DNA of 64,000 nucleotides from Acridotheres tristis. Taxonomy: Eukaryota > Chordata > Aves > Passeriformes > Sturnidae. Made by a program: the position numbers and the translations under genes. The stretch covers positions 6,758,001 through 6,822,000 of the forward strand of contig CM072884.1 in the NCBI GenBank assembly GCA_037013685.1, given 5' to 3'. Each line of letters starts with the position of its first letter. The first letter of the stretch is position 1. The notes under the pieces were generated by a model, which saw only the letters and a program-made list of their open reading frames with translations, was not told where the DNA came from and did no database searches. This document shows positions 25,001 to 35,700 of the stretch, in pieces.

Positions 25001-27537
25001 AACTGATGAAAAAATTCAGCTTTGTTGTTCAATTTAATTTGTTTCCTACATTGTCTGACCTATGCTAACAGTCTTTAAAAATTTGCATTTATTTCCTCTC
25101 TACATTATTTAAAGGAAAAGAGAGGATGCAAATATTTTCTCTTCTTCTCCTATCACTTGCATTATTCAAATACAATCCGTCTCCCATTTGTACTTAACTT
25201 TTTTGCTACATGGTGATTTTTTTTTTTTGCCAAATTTGACTGCATCAAATAATTTATATGACTAAATTAAAATTTTCAAAGAAATAATATTTCTTTTCAT
25301 ATGAAGCACATATGTGCTTTTTTCGGGGGGACAACCAGGATGTTTTACTTTTATCACTCTTCTCAGTTCTATAGAGTTTGTGAAACATAGCAAGGTGATT
25401 TCCTATTAAATTTCTGTCTAGAATTATTTTGATGAAAATATCTTTCAATCCTAATAATTTCCAGCTGGAAAACAAAAATCACTGGTGGCACACGTTTACA
25501 GAGTGTTCAGGAGGGGAGGACATGGGGGGTGTGCCAACTAGAACAGTACATGTCAGAAATCTGGAATTCCACATCAGCCTAGTCCAATTTACTCTTGTTT
25601 TAGAGGAATGTGGTATTGGTTGGACAATTAGCACCGTTAGAAATGCTTGTCTATATTCGTGAATTGAATACATTATCGTGTGAAAAAGTTACTGTTCCCT
25701 CTGAACGTTCTTTCTCTAGAGTCTGTTCGTGTTTAGATAACCACAATATATAACAGATTTTCTGTCTCTTTTGTGTAAGAGATTAATGAGTTATTGGATC
25801 AAGTGCAATGTAATAAAGGCTGTTGTCTTTACACTTTCGGTCAAGCCCATAGCAAACTGTCTGTAACTAAATTTTCACAAATATGCATTGACAACTTTTG
25901 TCATGTTTTTGTCATTAGATCATTCTTTTAAGTCTCTTAAGTTGCCTTTGTTTTTCCCCCCTCTAAGATATAAAGTAATGATCCCAGGAGACAAGCTCTA
26001 TTTGTTACACTTCTATGTATACTTAAATTATTTTTATGACTCTGCTTCTAAAATACGTTTTAGAATTGTTTTGATGTATTTTTTTCCTTTGAACAAAGTA
26101 TAGCATTTTATGAACACATATATTTTTATCATCAGTTTCAAATTGGTGCAGAAACAAGATATTTATTCCCTTTCCACGTAGGGTGAAGCAATGTTAGACA
26201 GAAACGTACCTATATTCATGCAGTTTTTTACTGGTTTTGACCCAGAACAAAATGTATGCTAAACAAGTTCTGATTTTTGAAATTGCAATGTCCTGAAACC
26301 CAAAACAAAGTTTTCTGCTTCCCATAAGTCAAAATATTCCTAATTATCTCTTAACTTCAACTTCGTGGGAGAAAAAAGTTTTGGGGAATCAGTTATGTGA
26401 AATGATCAAAAAGAATTGGTAATTATCATGTGTTCATTATATATTTCCTTCACAGAACCTCTGGATTGTTTGTCACATACATATTTCTACTATGCTTTTG
26501 GTATTATTCTAACATGAGAAAAATATTCCTCTCTCTTATTTAATACATATACTAATTGTTCAATTGGGTTGCAACTTGCCAGAGAAGAGTGGAGTGATGG
26601 TCCTCGCCTCTAACTGCCTTTAAGTGTGAATTACTCTCGTTTCACCTATCAATATAAGGAAATCGTCATTTTTCTCTGACAGAGAAAAACCTTGTTGGAT
26701 TGCAACTTTGGAGGGTTCCACATTCTCACTTGGGGCTATTTGAGGTAAAAATTCAGTCAGTGCAGAAGATGAATAGCATTTAACTTACATTTCTAATTTA
26801 CGTTTCCAATGAGGCTTTATTTACTTCTTAATTTTCTGGTTCTTCCTCTTAGAATATTTTATTTTATTTTAGAAACTGGGCTGGTTTCTCCCTGTACATA
26901 TTAGATACAGGGGTGTGCTTCAAGAGCATCAGAAATATTCTAGTTGTCTGAGATACCCATATTGCTAGGGAAACCCCTGAGTGACATGAAAACCACTGAA
27001 GCTTTTCTCAGCTTATTTAAGGCAGGTGAAAAAGTGCATGGCAGGAACACCATGGCATGCTGGTGGCTCCTAATTAGCACACTTGCAGCGAGACCACAGT
27101 ACATCATCTAGACAGGATTGGTGAGTGGCCAAAAGCTCACTGTAGCTTATTTTTCCTCATTCACCTTCCAGAACTGTGCATTCACTTGAGTTCCTCCTTT
27201 TTTTTTTTCTTTTCTTTTTTTTTTTTTTAAATTTTCTTGGATTTATTAATGAGAGGCTGTTTCAAGTCCTGCAGCCCTGAGCCATAATTTTTCCTGATGT
27301 CACTAGTGGTTAGAGCCTGTCATCAGGTGTTTTAGCCTGACTACACATCAAGATTTGCTGTCTGGGAAAGAGCACTTCTCAAACAGTAGAATTAATGCTC
27401 GATTGGTCTCTTGTCCATCTGAAAGCCTTAAAGACAGAAATAAACCAGAGAGAAATAGTGTGATTTATGTGTAGTTTTTGAGTTTATGTAATTCCTCATT
27501 CTGTTTTTTATGTGTGTTTTCACACACGCCTTCACAG
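25001..27537. other. AT-rich noncoding DNA, no gene recognised
   Basis: It contains a T-rich tract at 27198-27228. The parts at about 27000-27150 and 27241-27420 are GC-richer and look like unique, possibly constrained sequence, but this is only an impression. No repeat family was recognised. Confidence 0.45.
27198..27228. repeat. T-rich simple repeat
   Basis: T runs interrupted by two single C bases. Confidence 0.85.
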
Positions 27538-27668
27538 GTGGGCACAAGCGTGCATCAGTATTTCTGCCCACAGGAAAATCTCTCAACCCCGTTGCCATTG
27601 AGCTCAGTTTTCCTGGGAGAACCTGATGACCTGGACCTCCTGACCAGTCAGGTGTTACCACCTCTTAG
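27538..27668 (+). other. Candidate internal exon, unidentified
   Basis: The 131-nt segment has a good acceptor (T-rich tract, then 'cgccttcacag' ending at 27537) and a near-consensus donor (TTAG followed by 'gtaagg'). The plus frame in phase 0 is open throughout and contains residues such as ENLSTPLPLSSVFLGEPDDL. The other two plus frames contain stops; the opposite strand is also open. I recognise no protein family. Of the internal exon-like segments in the window this has the best pair of splice signals, but it lacks any homology or transcript support and could be an exon of a noncoding RNA or a chance match. Confidence 0.28.
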
Positions 27669-30600
27669 GTAAGGGCTGTCATTCAGTGGATTATTTGACT
27701 TGTCATGATTGCTTTGTCTTAGCACTTGTCCTGCTTTGGCTGAAAAGGTAATCTTGCCCAGAATCCATCTCCCAGATACTGGTCATTCCACATGGAGTCA
27801 TTCCTTACCTTGTTTAATCACGCAATTCCTTTTTTGCCATTAATACTTATTTTTTTCTTGTTCAATCAATAAGCAGTTGTCGAGAGAACTCCTAATCTAG
27901 TACCTTTAGTAGTTACTACTCATCAAGTACAAGCTTTCTGGCTGTGTGAAGGATTCACCTCTGAGTCCTTGTCTCAGGAGGAACCTCAAACTCTCTCATT
28001 CCTTAAATTACCATGATTGTGCGTCTTGCAGTTGCAGCATTTTCATGCTAATGTTGTAATTTTCTCCTTTCTATTTTGGTTGGTTTGCTGAATTGGTTTC
28101 AATGCCTTTTGAAGTGTTTCCTGTTAAATAAGCTGGGAGTGGTTTTGTTGTATTATTTTTTTTATTCGTTTGGTTGCTGTTTTTTTTCCCCCTCTCCAAA
28201 TGCTAATATCAGGACAGCTGAACAAGCTTTGGTGATAAATCTTCGTTGTGTCCCACTCAATGGGTTGTTAGGGGAAGCTTGGTGTTTAAATGACTGTTAA
28301 GTGATAAAAATCTAAAGGAAAAACTTCCCAGTTTATAAGATTTAGATAAGCCTGTTTCTACTTAACCTCCAAAATTAACACATATATACCTTTCAGTATT
28401 ACTAACTTTTTTGGAGTTGATTTATTTAGAGGACTTTACTGAAAATGTATAAGATTTATCGTCTAGTATTTATTTAGCCTTAAGTATTGTTTGAATACTT
28501 AGCTAATAAAAAATACATAATTATGTTGAATTAATCTGTGTTTAAAAAAAATGCTCTGCTGTTTAAAGACTTGGCCCAGGTACAGCAGAAATATTTTCTT
28601 TTACAATCCAACTGCTTAGAGGGATTATTTAATTCAAATTCACCGATGCTGAAATCTCTTATAATAATTCATTACATAATAGGATTACCTTAAAGGAGAG
28701 CTAGATGGCACAGTTGGTCAATACAGTATGATACATTTTTGGAGGGTTAGGCTTAAATCTGACCCTGGGACACAAATGCATCATGTTTGCTGGTCTGAGC
28801 ATAAGCCCAAGTAGATGTTTGTTTATGTTGCATACAATCTGGCATAACTTCGTGCAGCTGGCAAAGTGCTCAGTAAAGACCTGAGACTCAGCGAGCAGTT
28901 TTGGACAGAGCAACGTTGGCACAGCTGTTTGGAGAACCTGATTTAGCACATCTGAACTGTTCTTGGCTTTAGCCAATGGAGGTAGTTTTTCATTTCCCTG
29001 ACTGCTAAAATTCACATAATAATTTAGAAGAAAATTAAGAACAGCAGTGCCACTGGAACTCATCTCTAGCTGCCGTGTCTAGCTGTTATTCCTAATTATA
29101 ATCGGGATGAAAAACTGGCTTATATAAAATTTTGTAATAAAACCCTCTGTTGCGAGATTCAAGTCGCTTAGGTATCTCTCAAAATTAGGAAATATGAAAG
29201 TGTAGACCTCCAATAACAAGAACCATTTCTGAGTTTTTAGGACATAATCTATAATTACAATAATCAGTTGGTAAAAATCTGTGTCACTTTGTGCTGGATG
29301 TAGTCTAATTATATTTTACTTCTCTGTTACTAGCTCAATAATAGTTATTCCTGATTTAAGTTGTATGTATATTAAAATAATGTACATAGTCTAGGATAAA
29401 AATATTACATAAGTAAAACGAATAGTTGTGAGAAATAATAAAAATATCAACTTTTCTTCAACTGAAGTGCAAAATATTTTCATTTTTCCCTGTTGCCGTA
29501 AAAAGGAAAAGTTTGTCTTGTTGCAGATTTCACACAAAAAAAATTCCAGTTCTTTATTCTGACATTGTGCTGCATCTTCTATAGGCTGATGTGGGAACAC
29601 TTTTTCATGCAGATTTCATGTCAAATGATCTAAAAAATGTTGTTTGTTTGTGCTACATAAGTTAAAATTTCTTACTCTTGGTTTCTAATGCAAAGATTAT
29701 CCTTTTCTAGAAGAAGAAATTCTAGTGGAGGAAATACCATAAATGAGGTATTTATGTCTGTCTGTTGCTCTTCCTCAAGTACAATAAGTATATATTCTGT
29801 GCTAAGACAGGCTGTAAGTTTCTAGTTTTTTTTCATTTAGAGTCCCAGAAATCAGATATGCTATTTTAGTCCTTGTCTCCATTCTCTTTATCAATTTTAT
29901 TTGAAAACAGCAAAGTGATGATAGATCTGATGCGTTAGTAAAGGAACAGTTCTGATAATTTATTTCCTAAATATTGAGAAATTGAGCTTTAACTGTAGCT
30001 TCAATTTGCTTTACTTCCGTATGTTGCCTTTGATAGAAGTGTAACATTAATGCATTTAACATTGGACATCTTTGCAAAGTTTTTGTGTGAGCTAAAGTAG
30101 GAGGTTTTTATAAAACTTTTGGGGCAAGATTCTTTGGCTTGTAAAGTGTAGGTGAGATGATGGAGCTCTTTATCTTAAAAAAAACTAGGAATAGGAATGT
30201 TTAAATACAATGCCTTCTGATAGATATGTCACATGTATGGCATATATACTGGAAATATTAAAGATTGCAGCTTTACAAAGGTTTGAAATTTCTAGTGATA
30301 AGACCTAGAGTGTCATTAACGTTCAAGTATTCCACCACAACTTCAACTCCTCTTAAATTGAATATGTGGTGCTTTTCACAAATCAAATGTCATTAGATAT
30401 AAAAGGTGACAGAGAGTCTCTGTTGAGAAAACCTCAGGTATCTATGAGTAAAAATCTAGAATGTCATACATTGCATTTGATCATACTTTTACTCTCTAAC
30501 CTAAAAAAGTGTATTTTCTAGTGGCCTTGAATGCTATCAACACAGAACTTGCTATCTTTGTATGGGAATCATTCAAACTTAGTGATGCCCATGAAAACTA

Positions 30601-30723
30601 GAATTTCTCTGATGTTGTTAAAGTAAACTTATAAAGCAGCATGTTGTCTAAAAAGAACAAAAAGGAGTCATTTGAAATTAATCAGTTTTAGGAAAGGAAA
30701 CACTGTAAAACTGGGCAGATTGG

Positions 30724-30755
30724 ATTGTTCCTTATTACAGGAATTGTTCCTTATT
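30724..30755. repeat. 13-bp direct repeat
   Basis: The word attgttccttatt occurs at 30724-30736 and 30743-30755, a 19-bp period, consistent with a small tandem duplication. Confidence 0.75.
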
Positions 30756-30900
30756 CTTCAATAACACTTTCTATGATGTTTTGGATATCTTATTAGGGTT
30801 TGATTTTATCATTTAAGAGAAGTGTAAGTGGATAAAATCACTCATTCCAGAACTATTCTTCATCAAAACCAGACTGGAAAGAGTCCCCTGTATTGTTTTG

Positions 30901-30938
30901 TGTTAACATTATCTGTGTTGTGTGTTAGCATTATCTGT
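30901..30938. repeat. Imperfect 16-bp direct repeat, 22-bp period
   Basis: The word tgttarcattatctgt occurs at 30901-30916 and 30923-30938 with one mismatch, consistent with a small duplication. Confidence 0.7.
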
Positions 30939-32514
30939 ACAAAAAAGCATGTGTCTGATTTCATGTTTTACTGACCCTTTGAGAACCTTTGAGAGATGGT
31001 GAAAAATATTTCTCTTTCCTTCTTTACAGTACTGCCTATATGTGAATTCCTCACCCGATGGGTGCTCCTGACCACTGCTGAATTGAAAACATAAAAGCAA
31101 AATCTTTAGGTTGGACATAATGGAAAATACTACACATAAGACACAAAACTCCAAGTCATAAAACCCTATTGATGCTCTAAATTTTAATCAACAGAAATCT
31201 CACATTTCAATTACAGAGCAACTTGTTACTTTAGGTTGTACCAGAAAGTAGGGAAGTATAACCAGGTCTGTATTGTTTTCTTTCCCTGAATGCCTCACGT
31301 TATAGGCAGTGACACAGCTTTTGGTAACCACAGAAATCCAATTATTTTCTGCAGCGTGGAAGTTCTCCTGGGGTGTCTGAAAAAGTACAAACACATGTAA
31401 AAAAGATCATCCTCAAAATTCCATGCATTTGATCTCAGATGAAAACTAGAGAAAGAGGAAAAAATTGCAATACCTCCCCCTTCATATTAATGAATGAAAA
31501 TCTACGAACATGTGGACTTTATGAACTATAGCAACCGTACTCTTATCTATCTTTGAGCTTTTCCTCGAATATTTATTTATTATTTCCCAAATGCTTTTGC
31601 TTCGTGTGTACTACTGAAGTGCCTATGACTGTATATGTAACCAAGAAACCTAGGAAACCCAGCTTCAGATTTTGTGGGCGTTTTTGGTTGGTTGTTTTTT
31701 TTTTTTCTTCCCCATTAAAAAAGTATAATTTAGTGTTTGTTTTAGCTGTTATATGCTATCATCTAGGAGATCCAGTCATGAATCCTGTTATGACAGGTTA
31801 TTGCTATTTTCTATTGTCCCTATACAGTTTATAATGCACAATAGGCAGTGTAAAATAGCAATGATTAAAAACAGTTGAAATACCAGACTGTTTGCAGAAC
31901 AGTCGTTGTGCAGATTTTTAGAAAATGTTGTCCATAATTATTGCGAATTTACTTTTGCTGGTTCTGAATTTTGAACCCTTGTTATGTTTTTGCAAAATAA
32001 GCCTTAGTTATTTACTGATCAGTGGCTTGGTGGGTTCCTCGTGTATTGAGAACATGAGGGAATAAGGATTTGGCATTGATCAGACTGCATGTCTGTGAGG
32101 CATCTTCGTGTGGCAGAGAGCATGTGCTGCACTACAAAGTCCTAATACACAGACCATGGCATTCCCCCATCCCTTTAAGCCTGAGGTAGTGTCAGGATTT
32201 ACCATATGGCTCTCCATGATGCATCACTTTTGTCAAATTCACTCTTCTCACTAAGTTTTTTGTCCTTTTTTTTTTAATTTTTTTTTTTCTGTCTTGCCCT
32301 GCCACCACCAGCCCTTTCATCCTTCCTCCTGTTCAAAGAGAAATCTTCATTTTAGCTGGGGATGCTTTCTCCTTTCTGTTTCTGCCTGCCCACAGTTACT
32401 AATAACAGCTCCTTCTTAGTCTCTATAGCAATCAGGCAGCAGAGGCACTCAGCACTAAAAAACAGGCAAATCTTGGTATCAGCCTCCCATTTTTTCTTTT
32501 TCCTTTTTCTGCAG

Positions 32515-32637
32515 CAGTTGCCACCTGCCTTCACCTCTGCAGAAACCTGTGAATGTGCTGATATTCATCTGATGGAATGGACCAAGAAGAAGGAAAAACA
32601 GCAGTGTATAGATCAGTTTTCTGAAGTACTAAAGTAG
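32515..32637 (+). CDS. Possible last coding exon of an unidentified gene (partial)
   Basis: A long, nearly pure pyrimidine tract ends in 'ctgcag' at 32514, a very strong splice acceptor. It is followed by 40 sense codons in phase 0 and a TAG stop at 32635-32637. The predicted tail is polar, with a cysteine pair (ETCECAD) and a lysine-rich stretch (WTKKKEKQQC), ending FSEVLK. An AATAAA follows at 32802, giving a short 3' UTR of about 0.2 kb. An alternative acceptor three bases downstream (32518) would drop one codon. The same frame is open upstream through the pyrimidine tract to 32362, so an unspliced reading exists but is less likely. I recognise no family; 40 open codons can arise by chance, so the call rests on the acceptor, phase and poly(A) signal together. 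Confidence 0.3.
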   Translation, partial: QLPPAFTSAETCECADIHLMEWTKKKEKQQCIDQFSEVLK

Positions 32638-32801
32638 ATTAAAAATTAGTGTATTTTACTACATTTTATGAAACTAATGAAACATCTCAAATGTCCATAA
32701 ATATTCTGTTTCTCTTCACTGGAGCTAAAATAGTTGGAGAAAGTGATAAAAAAAAGAAGGTTGACCTCTTCTCATATTAAACATAGAATAGTGGAAGAGT
32801 G

Positions 32802-32807
32802 AATAAA
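32802..32807 (+). promoter_or_regulatory. AATAAA polyadenylation signal (candidate)
   Basis: Canonical hexamer about 165 nt after the stop codon of the candidate last exon. In AT-rich DNA the hexamer is frequent, so it supports the exon only weakly. Confidence 0.3.
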
Positions 32808-35339
32808 GTGTTACCCTATGTATTTTGAGTGAAAATGCAATAAATATTCTAATTCATAAGAGAACAAATTCTCAGACTGAGGGAAGACAAAAATATTTAA
32901 TTTTCTGTGTATGAATGTCCATGTAATATTGCAGAGAAAAGGTGAATAAGTAGAATTTGCTTTTATTGTAAAGACAAGGTTTGGGTACTGTATGCTGAGC
33001 AGGAAAATCAAATAAGATGTTCTGTCAGGAAGACAAAAAACAAATAGCATTAGCTCTCTCAACTGATTTTGAGCTATCAAAAATATGTCCAGTGTAACAT
33101 AGATGGCATTTAGCTATAGTGCAGATGAATATTTATTAATATTCTTCAGAGACTGAAAGGATGGCTTTTGTTTTACAAGACACTTGAAGACCTGATATTC
33201 AAAATGTTGCCTTTGTTTGGCATCAAAAAGTGTTATGATCATTTTGGCAAACAGCATACAAACAAAGCTATCAGGCAATGTACTGTACTGACAGGCTTTG
33301 AGTTAGAAGATTCATGTTGAATGAACAAAACTTCAATTTGCAAAGTCTTTCAGTCAAATGTGGGACAGATGTTTTATAAATAGTGTAATACATAACATGA
33401 TACATGGCTTTAAAGATTTTCAATAAGGTCAGAGGAAAACCTATTTTGGGGTCAATTGGCAGGTGACAACAAGTAAATTATAAATTAAATCTCAAATCTG
33501 TTTTCAAAGATAAAAAACAAGTGTGATTTAAATTTGGTAATTAATGGACAGTGTCAATGAGGCAGTTGAAATAAAAAGGAACAGGAACTGTGCATTTTCA
33601 CAAGCAAGAGTGGGTGCAACTTTAATTGCTCCTTTACAGTGTCTTTGAATTTGTCAAGTGATACCAGAATAGGAGAGATTGTCCTTTATGGATGATACCC
33701 ACAGTGGCATACCCCATTTCTGGGAGCATGGGGGACCCTCTCTATCAAGGTACCAGAATATTTTATGTCCTCTTTTGCAGGAATGACTTATCATATAAGA
33801 TGACCCTGTTTGCATCTACACCTGGAGAGTCCTATGCTTTACAGAAGCTGGTGTTTGATGCAGTTCTTCAGGTGCAACAATGACTGAAGCAGAATTCTGT
33901 CAGAATTCTAGGTGTGAGAGATGAGCAAACGGGGCAGGTGATGCTGTGCTGACTGCACCAGCCTGGTTTAAGGGAGGTGACTTTCTAGCAGAGAGAAGGC
34001 CTTAGAGCATGCTGCCTGTGCAGTTGATAGTGCAGAGATAGCTCCCTTCCACCTGCTTTATCCCACTGTGCCTTCCAAGGGTCAGCAAAGGGTCTGAGCA
34101 CAGGACAAACAGACTCTTCAGTTCAAAAGAATAGGGCTGTAGTCTCTGTTGAACCAGGGATGATTGGTGCCAATATGGAAAGTTAACTGGCTTTACTAGC
34201 AAATGGAAAAAAGAGTTGTTATACCAGCAATGTTAAAAGCAAAATTGACAAAACAGTGGAATAAAAGCTCTTGAAAAATGCCAGCAGGGCATGAACAGGA
34301 TGGAGTATACAGTAGGAAGGAAAGAATTGTTTCTTTAAGTCAGATGATTTGTGCACCAGAGTCTCAGCGTTCATTTATTGGGAAAGTAACTTTCTGTTTG
34401 ATAAGAATGCAAAGAATAACATGAAAGCATGAACTGCCTGGTGAGTGATGTACTTTGATAGGCTTCAGCAGTAAAACCTGAAAACTGCAACCTTTGTGTA
34501 TTCTAATGACCCATTCATTTCCATGGTGCATTCCTCTGGCTACCAAACAATGACACCTAAGATTGTATGTCACTGCTGGGCTCTAATTCAGCAGCAGCTA
34601 GAAGCAAAATATGGCTGGTTACAACACAGAGGGACAATACCTGCAGGGAGTGACTTCTTGGTTGTCACAGAGAAGATGACATACAATTTGGCAGCTGAAA
34701 AAAATGAGCACTGATTTTCTTTGTTATTTCAGGAGAAACAAAGCCCAAAATTCTGAGTAGGATGAAGCTTGTTGTTCTGTTCCAATAAACACACAGGGAA
34801 CAAGCAAAGAGGTAACAACCCAGTATATTAATTCTGTAAGAACATACTAATAATACTACTTTTAACATATATTTATTGTATTTATATATTTATTGTATAA
34901 ATACATTTATATGTATTTAACATGTATTTATGTGTAAGTTGTACTGATTATGGATACATTTGGCATTCAGAGTCAGCAGATCTGGAACATCATCCTAAGT
35001 ATTTCTCTCATCCCGTGCCTCATGATTAATATTCAGTAATATTTCTTATGGAATGTACTTCACTCATCACTCTTTATAACAGCCATTGTTTACAAGCTAT
35101 TAGAAGAGCAATTAAGAGATACTCTTGTGTGTCCATGATCCCAAGCTACAGTTATCTGTGTGTAAGGATTGTTTCTCTAGATGTGCACTCGCAGAGCCAG
35201 TACAGAATACAGAGCGAGATGGGCAGGTGGTTGAATGATTAATCTCTAAACTTATTGCAAAATGATGTGGCTTCACTCTTTGATCTTCTTGATTGTGAGG
35301 ATCTGATTATTAAAAGATGTCTTCCCAGATTAAGGTGGA
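32808..35339. other. Noncoding DNA, no gene recognised
   Basis: A GC-richer part lies at about 33660-34200, with no splice-supported frame. AT-rich low-complexity sequence occurs at 34866-34935. No repeat family was recognised with confidence. Confidence 0.45.
34866..34935. repeat. AT-rich low-complexity stretch
   Basis: Imperfect repeats of tatttat- and tgtattta-like words. Confidence 0.7.
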
Positions 35340-35700
35340 AATGAGACCATATGCCAGAGTCAATAGTACAGGATTTATTTAACAGAGAAAGAGATTAAGT
35401 AAAAAGACAGTCACCACCACATGGATCCCTGTGGTGTCTTGCTGGCTCTTCTTCAGGTATTCTTGGTGCTGGGGGTCTCCAAATGGTCTTCAGGAGGTAC
35501 CACTTTTATACAGACCTTTTATATATATCCTATGCTTATCACAAGTTCCCTCAGCAGAATTTTGTCCAGTGTGCTCATTTCAAATCTTCACTTTCATTTA
35601 GCCCTGGAATTAATCCCTTCCTATTTGCCATCTGCCCCTGTTATGGTGGCTTAATTTATGGGAACTTCGTTCTTTGACAGTGTTTTGAGACATTCTTTGA
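35340..35700 (-). mobile_element. Possible solo LTR remnant, antisense
   Basis: On the minus strand the segment shows an LTR-like order of signals: a TATA box (TATAAAAG, plus positions 35503-35510), then about 124 bp downstream an AATAAA signal (plus positions 35374-35379). A short U5-like segment toward 35340 would follow. No gag, pol or env sequence, primer-binding site or polypurine tract adjoins it, so it would be a solo LTR of an avian endogenous retrovirus. I could not define TG...CA ends or flanking duplications, so identity and boundaries are uncertain. The alternative is AT-rich DNA with a chance TATA-to-AATAAA spacing. Confidence 0.3.

Larger units (their letters stand above)
27669..32514. 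other. AT-rich noncoding DNA
   Basis: No gene is supported. Two local imperfect duplications are visible at 30724-30755 and 30901-30938. A 120-codon minus frame at 28701-29063 has no splice signals or recognisable domain. Confidence 0.5.
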
